Assembly: GCF_027943255.1 (NCBI RefSeq)
Contig: NC_072893.1
Location: 31,518,001 to 31,582,000 of the forward strand
From: Anastrepha obliqua
Lineage: Eukaryota > Arthropoda > Insecta > Diptera > Tephritidae
DNA length: 64,000 bases
Direction: 5' to 3'
Below are positions 57,041-64,000 of the stretch, in pieces (within the stretch, counting starts at the first letter, position 1; the number at the start of each line of letters is the position of its first letter). Both the position numbers and the translations under genes were made by a program. The notes under the pieces were generated by a model that was not told the DNA's origin, did not search any database, and saw nothing but the letters and a program-made list of their open reading frames with translations.

Positions 57041-58504
57041 TGCACTTTTACCACACTTACCCCCACAGTCACCCCTGGCTGTAAGATTATATTAAGAGCA
57101 TTACGCAGATCTACCCTACACAACATTAAGGATAAGCTAAGGAGTGAAGAGCTAATGCTAAGGGAAGTTAGCGGGTACCAAACTATGAGGCAATCGGTTT
57201 AGAATAGCCAACTTATTTAAACAATTTAGGTACGTTGTGGTTCCACTGTGTTACACGAGAACCTCAATGTTTATTCATCGTGGAACAATTTAGACGATCT
57301 AATGAAGCGTAGGATCGGTTTTATCAAAACATCGGATAGCTCCGTAAATGAGTTTTCCTAAGAACCTTGCTCTCATGATGGAATGCGATGGCGCCTATCG
57401 TGGTGCCGTTGCTTTGCTCTTAGCGAATTTGACAATGAGTGACGTCATATTAACACCAGTATGGCCAGATTACCATTTTCGTAACTTGATTTAGCATTTT
57501 TTGTTTTTTGTTATTTAGTCTTGGCGCTTTAGTTCCTTCTTCTTGATTTTTTCTAGTATGCTCTAATTGAAATGTTATGTTTATAAATTTGTAAAATATA
57601 CATTTTTTAATAATTAGTTCAAAATTCACTTAGTTTTATTTAGCTTTACTTTTTTTTAACATCTGCTCACATTGCCCGCGATTGCGGTTATTGTTGGTAT
57701 TCTTCTGCTTGCAGCAGTCAAATTTCTCTATCGCTACTGCAGTGTTGCCTAGCTTTGGATATAAAATCGCACTAAAATGCCCATTTAAAGAAAATAAAAT
57801 ACCAAATTGAATTACTTAAAGAATTTTATAAGCGTGAGAAATTGTCTTTAAATAAATTTATTATGGTTATGTGGAATTTGATTTATGAGTTTTTGGTTAA
57901 GAGAAACTCTTTTGTGAACAGAACGACTTTTTTGCTATATTTGAGGTTATGTTACAAGTTAAGGTACTTTTTTGTAAAAATGTCGTTATGGTTTCTTCAG
58001 TATTTTCTAGTATTTTGTGGCTTATTTTTACAATGAATGCACCTCTTGATGCCCTATGTCCCACTAAGAATTGAAATCTGAAAGAAACGACTACAAGGTT
58101 TCGCATTCAACAAATTCAAACGCTTTTTAAAATGTGTAAAAAGTTGCCAATGTTAAAAATAGTTGAGAGAAGAACATTTAATATTCTTGCATAACCTTAA
58201 AAGGAGCAAAAATTAAGTTTTCACTTTCAAAATAACAAATTTTATAAGGATCAACAAAATTTCCATTAGCACTAAAATCTTCTCAGAGTGACCTTTTTTA
58301 ACCTTCTTTTGTTTAAAAATACAGTTTTTTTTAACATACAATTTCGGTAGCTTTAAATTAAAAAAAGAAACAAATACCAAACTTAAAAATTGTCGCATTT
58401 TGTGTGCAAAAAAGCACTAAATTTATTGCAAAGAGCAAATGGTTGGCAACACTGCACAACTTGGTAAACGTGACGTCACGTACTCTCTGATGAGCGTAAT
58501 CTTG
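57041..58504. other. No recognisable gene
   Basis: An open plus-strand stretch (57040-57200) has no recognised motif. GTTGGCAACACTGCACAACT near 58443 and a similar CAGTGTTGCCTAGC near 57742 are inversely placed and may be repeat ends. Otherwise AT-rich. Confidence 0.45.
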
Positions 58505-59380
58505 TCTGTATCATTCTTGCCTTGCTCTACCCCTAGCTAAGGTTGGACAATTACGGGACAAGGGTTCTACTATTTCTTCTTCTTCCTCGTCTCTACAACT
58601 TCTGCAGTTGGTTGGTTTGGTTGGTTTAAGTGGTGATTCATCCAGAATCCAACAAGCGCTTCCGCACCCTTTTGTTGCCACATTCTCGTTATCACATCCT
58701 CGTATCCAATCTGTGCGATTTAAGAACCTTATCAGGTTGTTGCCGTTCCATAGGGCAGGGCATTCGCAGAGGAAATGCAAGATTGTTTCTTTTTTCTCTG
58801 GTTGTTTACAACTAAGACAGTATGACTTGTGAGGGATGCCCATTTTGGCGGCTTGTACTCCGATAGACCAGAAGCCAGTTATGACTGCCATTAGTCTACA
58901 GGCATCCAGTCGTTTCATGTTTATCAATGTCGACGATTGCTTGACGTTGTAGGTGGGCCATAACGTTCTGCTAATTGTGCATTTTGTCAGGTCTCTCCAT
59001 GTAAAATTTGCGATTCGGAGGTAATATATTTTAGGGAAATTGCATTCTTGACTGCACCTAATGGTGTGAATACCGGTACTGCAAGAATGTTATTCATGGC
59101 AGATTCCCTTCTTGCCAGTTCATCGGCCCTTAAAAGGGGAATCTGCGATTAGTAGCCTACAAGCTTCTCCAATGGCCAGTACTTCAGCCAGAAAGACACT
59201 GCAAATATTAGGGAGACGCACAGATTTTTCAATTTTGAGCCTACTTCTGTAGTACTCATGAGAAAATACTCTTAGCCTAGAGGAGTGCCTACGGAACGGC
59301 AATGGGCCGGTAATACAAGCCACGACCTTCGAGAAGTTCCCTCTTGAGAGGCTGAGCAATTCTCCTGAACTTTTTTTTTT
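58505..59380 (-). pseudogene. Jockey-type LINE RNase H and tail, decayed
   Basis: Minus strand: SVRLPNICSVFLAEVLAIGE (RNase H glutamate region) near 59230; then a gap; WPTYNVKQSSTL; then an open frame with AVITGFWSIGVQAAKMGI, CLSCKQPEKKETILHFLCEC (zinc knuckle C-x2-C...H-x4-C), LIRFLNRTDWIRG and an acidic DEEEEE segment near the end. The frame closes at 58511. The middle of RNase H, including the DSQ aspartate, is missing, and the first motif is unreadable. Confidence 0.75.
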
Positions 59381-61620
59381 ATCGTTTTGTGTCCAAATTA
59401 GCCAGGTTGTAACACAAGTATTTTCTTCTCTCCATGATCTATTGGCCTCCTGAGGAATATACCTATATTTTTATGCTTAATTTGCAAGTTTCCATAGGAA
59501 TTTCAATAGTGCCTCTGGGATTTTGAGCAGGCAAGTTGACGAGTTGGAGAGTTAATGCGTGCTAAATTGTTAAACACTTTTTATACCTCAGATGTTAGCA
59601 CCTTTCGGTTTCATATGCCGCCTCATAAAAAGCTGGCCTAAGCTTTGCCTTCACCATACAAATAATTTATACCCAAGGCGAATCTGTTAAAGGTGATATC
59701 GCTAAATCAGCTTTTTTCTTCGCCGTGTCATGTGGCTTTCAGCCCAGAATGAAACAAAGCAAATTCATTTTTTGTTTTTCATTGTTGTTGGTCTAGTGCC
59801 ACCACCTTTCATGAATGCGCCTTGTTTATACCTGATAATATTTCTTCACCTTGTCCAGAACTTTATTATTCAGTTTAAAAAGTAGTAATTCCAATAAACC
59901 AGCAATTTATTTATAGGAGCGAGCGTAGAATGGCATTTCTTATCCTGGTGAAAACAATTCTTGGCAAACTGTATTTCTAATGCGCGCATTCATAAATACT
60001 GGACAAAAATGTTGCTCATACGCCACCTCCTTGTCATTTTGTAAGCAACATAAACGAATGAATTTTGCTTTGAAGTAAAGCTAAACATATAAACGCATAC
60101 ACATGTAATATATATACATGTGTGTGTGTGTGTATGTGTGAACTTTGAGTGTACCAGTATTTATTTGCATTTGTAGCAAGCAAATATTGCCTTTTCCTTC
60201 AATGAGAGGTTGATTTCTCACATTTCCTTCATTTCACTCGTCAGGCATATTTTATGTTTCACACATCAAATCTGCTACAACTTACAGCGCGTAACTCTAA
60301 CGCAATGAATATCTCATGAAAAAATAAGATCTCACACAGAATTATATCTTGTTTACCAACTTGATTATTTACATTTCGTCAGGGCAATTTTAGAGTTCAC
60401 TCAAGCGCGACACATTACTCCAACGCCATTGCAACGCCGCCACACCAACACTCACGACTTTCCACACTGCATTGCATTCACTCTCGTTTGCGTATGTTTT
60501 TTTTTTATTATTTTATTTTAAGAATTGCCTGCTGCGACAACATAATTTTTCGTTTCATTGAATTTCCATCAGGCAAAAATGGAAAATGCAAAATTACGCC
60601 GGCAACGACGACAAAAGTAAATGTTGCCATACGACGATTAAAACTAGAACAAAGCGTCGCAAATAAGCGATGTAACACGCAATGTAATGGAAGATGGGAA
60701 ATAAAGAGCGAAAATACGCAATGAAATATGAAGAGAAATGGTGAAGCCAAAAAAGAAATGGCACGCATAAGTTGAAAATGATGGGGAAATCGCGACTGAA
60801 GGAGTCTCGAGAGACAAATTTTTCGTTAAACGCTTGGCAAATATTTGGTTTACACAGCGAAAATACGCTCGAAAGTAATAAAGAAGTAGAGGGAGGAGAG
60901 AGGATTGCGATTGGAGATGGATGGGTACTTCAAGGGGCATCATGGCGGCCGTGAGACAGATACACATGCAAAGTAAATTGAGTAAATGTTTTTTGAATTT
61001 TTTGCGCTTCTCATTATTTTTAACGCAAATTTCCTTGTAGTAGACAAATAAATTTTAAAGCTGATCGAGTTCGTTGCAATAAAGCGCAAGGACGATGCAA
61101 GCACCGAGAAGATACTTGTAAAAATAAATAAGTAGATATGTGTTTCATAGGAATAAGAGAATGGAAACGACGCGGAGGCATACGCAAATTACAAGCAATA
61201 CAAATACAGTGCGGCATAACAGCGAGCGTTGTAGCATATCGGAAGGCGCGAGCGCATCGTTATGTGTTGGTTAGAAAATTTAAATGTTGCTGAAAGTAAA
61301 AACACGAAGTTAGTACCCACATACACGCATGCATATACAAAGAACACAACTGGTGCGCGCGGTGAGTTGCGAGTATTTAGCTTGCAGCTATTTAAATAAG
61401 GCAGCAGCAATAAACGTTTGGCGCGCATCTAAATTCACATGTATACATACATACATACATACACTAGCCAGCGCACAGAAAAATAAAAGCCTTCCTGGCA
61501 ATAACAATACTTTATTTTAAATAAACAATTATTTGATATTACAAAAATGTTGGCTGTGAAAGCATTCAACTCTTATGCGGCAGTCGTTTTATTGGAATTA
61601 AATTTGTTTTTTTTTTCAAA
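59381..61620. other. No recognisable gene; microsatellites
   Basis: Holds a (TG)n run at 60118-60140 and a (CATA)n run at 61443-61463. The rest is AT-rich host-like DNA without motifs. Confidence 0.55.
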
Positions 61621-61625
61621 CTAAT

Positions 61626-61880
61626 GCAGTGGATCACAAATTGTTACGTTTGAAGCCTAGACACTATTTTGGCTTCATAGACAGGGCGGCGAAGCTCATG
61701 GCCTACCTTGGGGGAAGAACGCAGAAGGTTAAGACTAGAAAATTAACATCTCAGCCTAGATATGTGCTCACTGGTGGTCCGCAAGGGTCTATCCTTGGTC
61801 CACTTCTATTTAGTCTTTTTGTTGATGATGTTTTTAGCGTTTGTCAGTATGTGAATGTCCATGCGTATGCTGATGATATA
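61626..61880 (+). pseudogene. Jockey/CR1-type LINE RT, left part
   Basis: Frame without its own start: VDHKLLRLKPRHYFGF (motif A region), GGRTQKVKTRKLTSQPRYVL, TGGPQGSILGPLLFSLFVDD (motif B), VHAYADDI (motif C with both catalytic aspartates). It is cut after YADDI by a mariner element and resumes at 63082. Upstream of 61626 no further RT is recognisable, so it is 5'-truncated. Confidence 0.88.
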
Positions 61881-62038
61881 TCAGGTCTGTCCATAAGTTC
61901 GTGCGTATTTTACCCATAATTTCACTTTTGTACGATTTTTGCATACAAAAAATTATTCGCGGAATATAACGGAACTATTTATATTTTCTTTGATTTATTG
62001 AGCATTCAACAAGTGATTTTAATCGCGGATAGAAGCAC

Positions 62039-62302
62039 GTGTGGTTAAAAAATAAAATGGAATCTTCGAACGCGTATAAGAGGCATATTTTGTATTTATA
62101 TAAAAATGCAACAACTGCTGCTGCACACTGCGACTTGGAGGATGCCTGGCGCGCTGGTCGTCCTGAAGTCTTTAACTCCGACACCTTGCTCGAACCCGTG
62201 GAAGCTGAGCCAAATTTGACAGTCGATTTGATAGCTCAGAGGTTAAATTCATTGCATGGAACAGTTCACACCTGCTTTAGTTGGGAAAGGTTTCAAAGCT
62301 AG
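62039..62302 (+). pseudogene. Cecropia mariner transposase N-terminal piece
   Basis: Reads MESSNAYKRHILYLYKN, then directly CDLEDAWRAGRPEVFNSDTL. In Hsmar1-like proteins some forty residues lie between these parts, so an internal deletion has removed the rest of the first helix-turn-helix and linker. It then gives EAEPNLTVDLIAQRLNSLHG before running out of frame near 62290. Confidence 0.75.
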
Positions 62303-62400
62303 GATAATGGGTTCCGCATAGACTTTCCGCCGCTAACCTTCAGCAGAGAGTGAACGTGTGTTCTCAGCTGCTGCAACGGCTTGAAAATTAAAGTTTTTTT

Positions 62401-62925
62401 AACCGTATAGTTACTGGTGATGAAAAATGGGTCCTTTGCAATCATTCTGTGCGCAAACGCCAATGGTTAGATAAAGATGGAGCACCAGAACCGACACCTA
62501 GAGATGGCCTTCACCCCAAGAAGATTCTCCTGTCTATTTGGTGGGATATGACCGGTATTGTTTATTATGAACTTCTGGAAGCAAACCAGACGATTACTGC
62601 TGATTATTATTCCCATCAGCTGTCAAACCTGAATGAGGATCTTAACAAAAATCGACCGTCTTTAGTGAATAGACGCAAAGTTTTGTTTCACCATGACAAC
62701 GCAGGACTTCATACCGCAAGGCAAACATTAGGTAAGCTGAACAAGCTCGGATGGGGGCTAATGCCGCATCCACCATACTCTCCAGATATTGCACCTTGTG
62801 ATTATCACCTTTTCCGTGGACTTCAATCCTATATGAGTAACAAGAACTACTCCTCAAAAGAAACTATAAAAAGGGATATCGAAGCGTATTTTGGCTCCAA
62901 GAACAAACAATTTTTAAATTATTAA
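62401..62925 (+). pseudogene. Cecropia mariner transposase catalytic domain
   Basis: Open from NRIVTGDEKWVLCNHSVRKR (first aspartate) through QWLDKDGAPEPTPRDGLHPK, ILLSIWWDMTGIVYYELL, FHHDNAGLHTARQTLGKL (second aspartate) and YSPDIAPCDYHLFRGLQSYM (third aspartate). I count 34 residues between the last two, the mariner D(34)D spacing, so all three catalytic residues are present. A stop follows LNY; the lost C-terminus, LPKRWVDIVNNEGKYIID, is readable in another frame at about 62953-63007. Upstream the frame is separated from the N-terminal piece by shifts. Confidence 0.86.
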
Positions 62926-63081
62926 TTTAATAAATTTTAATTTAAAAATTTGCCTAAACGTTGGGTAGACATTGTAAATAATGAAGGAAAATATATTATT
63001 GATTAATAAATACTTTAAACATCTTTTTTATTAATTTTAAAACCACCTTTAAAAAACGCACGAACTTATGGACTGACCTGA

Positions 63082-63570
63082 TACAATTGTACTTGTCCAA
63101 TCCTATTTGGTCTCGTTGAAGATTTATGTTTCAAAATAAACAGTGATTTGTCTGCTATTTCTGTATAGGCTAATGAAAACTCTTTATGTTTGAACGCGTC
63201 TAAATCGTATGTCTTACCTATAGGTAATAGTGTGGTGCATGTGGACAATGTCCCTAAATTGTGGATTGGTACTAGTTTCCTTACCTTTATGGATAAGGTA
63301 AAAAATTTGGGGTTTATTCTTAACACAAAACTTATCTATGCTGACCATATAAATAGGGTTGTGGGAAATATTTATGGTACATTGCATAAGCTGAGAGTCT
63401 CTGCAACATTCACGCCAGAGAAAACGAGACTCAAATAAGCTCTACAGCTAATTATGCCTTTTATTACCTACTTTGAGGTGGTTTACAGCAAACTTGATTC
63501 CACATCTTGCCTTAAACTTAATGTGGCATTTTATAACGCCGCGCGGTATGTACGTATATGTATTGTGAGC
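63082..63570 (+). pseudogene. Jockey/CR1-type LINE RT, right part
   Basis: Continues the interrupted motif as QLYLSNPI (so YADDI|QLYLS), then in another frame GLVEDLCFKINSDLSAIS, NENSLCLNASKSYVLPIG, KVKNLGFILNTKLIYADHIN (thumb), LRVSATFTPEKTRLK, and after a stop MPFITYFEVVYSKLD and FYNAARYVR. These are typical RT thumb sequences. Two or three frame changes and stops. Confidence 0.85.
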
Positions 63571-63595
63571 AACAAAAGTTTTATTACGTCAGCAC

Positions 63596-63712
63596 ACGAA
63601 AATATCAATCAAATATCAAATCTTCAAAACTTCAAATATCAAATCTTCGAGACTTCAAATATCAAACCTTCAAAACCTCGAATATCAAATCTTCGAAACT
63701 TCAAATATTTAA
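63596..63712. repeat. Tandem repeat (about 23-bp unit)
   Basis: Four to five units of CTTCAAATATCAAATCTTCG with AAA or AGA joining them, slightly diverged. It starts right after the LINE remnant. Confidence 0.88.
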
Positions 63713-63734
63713 AAGTTGAATGCGTTAGCTTTAC

Positions 63735-64000
63735 CTAGCTTCAAATACATGCATGTACATACAGATGTTAAAGTTATGTAAATACTAAAATCTTATTTGA
63801 GCATAGTTAGCATTCAACCGCAAGCCCAAATGCCACACACACATACAGCGATAAGTAATCGCTTATAAATCAAATGTCGTTACTATCGACATGAAGCACC
63901 GCATATGAGCATAATTTATGTATAAAGGCAGAAAATACAAATGCACAAATATAACCACGCAAAGTTGCGTATTGAAAATATATTTACACACAAACGTATG
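63735..64000. other. No recognisable gene
   Basis: AT-rich with CACACACATACA words; nothing assignable to the window end. Confidence 0.6.

Larger units (their letters stand above)
61881..63081 (+). mobile_element. Cecropia-type mariner, complete ends
   Basis: Ends read TCAGGTCTGTCCATAAGTTC (left) and TCAGGTCAGTCCATAAGTTC (right, reverse complement) with GTGCGT inside; one mismatch. TA duplications at 61879-61880 and 63082-63083. Length 1,201 bp. The transposase has an internal deletion and breaks, so it is non-autonomous, but the near-identical ends suggest a fairly recent insertion. Confidence 0.93.

Noticed and set aside
1..64000. CRISPR arrays, bacterial operons, riboswitches, rRNA
   Set aside because: No regular spaced repeats, no ribosome-binding-site gene trains and no rRNA-like sequence; the content is eukaryotic transposon-rich DNA.

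Overview
The window looks like intergenic or intronic DNA from an insect, most likely a higher fly. That assignment is inference. It rests on the AT-rich base composition, abundant TATG/CA microsatellites, jockey/I-type and RTE-type LINE tails, mariner and Tc1 relics, and one dispersed tRNA-derived SINE. A tephritid-like genome would fit, but nothing here proves it. I found no convincing host protein-coding exon, rRNA or ordinary tRNA gene. Almost everything recognisable is transposable-element sequence, much of it nested.

Layout: 0.7-2.9 kb is a mariner whose core has been replaced by a LINE tail. 4.6-6.1 kb holds two broken Tc1/mariner transposases and a SINE. 8.9-12.3 kb holds LINE RNase H/tail fragments and an internally deleted Tc1/mariner element. 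13.9-15.8 kb is SINE, LINE with a (TAA)n tail, and a Tc1 inserted in that tail. 19.6-25.4 kb is the most notable block: an RTE-like LINE split by a 3,292-bp DNA transposon with 178-bp identical terminal inverted repeats, itself split by a full SINE, followed by more LINE tails. 27.1-36.1 kb holds a TTAA-flanked MITE with a long hairpin, a second MITE, SINEs, two relatives of one mariner family and a 0.6-kb tandem duplication. 40.5-45.9 kb holds an AT minisatellite, a LINE tail, SINEs and a MITE. 48.5-52.3 kb holds two related I-like LINE ends, one of them inside a TTAA-flanked element, and an RT fragment. 55.4-59.4 kb holds two MITEs, a Tc1 fragment and a LINE tail. 61.6-63.6 kb is a jockey-like LINE split at its RT active-site motif by a cecropia-type mariner. 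The long stretches between these blocks contain only simple repeats.

The candidate system is the 20,291-23,582 element. Its right and left ends read CACACTTCGCC inward, it is flanked by a 4-bp TACT duplication, and excising it restores the host LINE reading frame. It encodes a minus-strand zinc-finger/DDE-like protein whose sequence resembles my recollection of the N-RAG-TP/Chapaev-type group related to RAG1 and Transib. Removing the SINE and one copy of its 13-bp duplication restores that protein's frame. The remaining autonomous-looking elements carry frameshifts, stops or lost catalytic residues.
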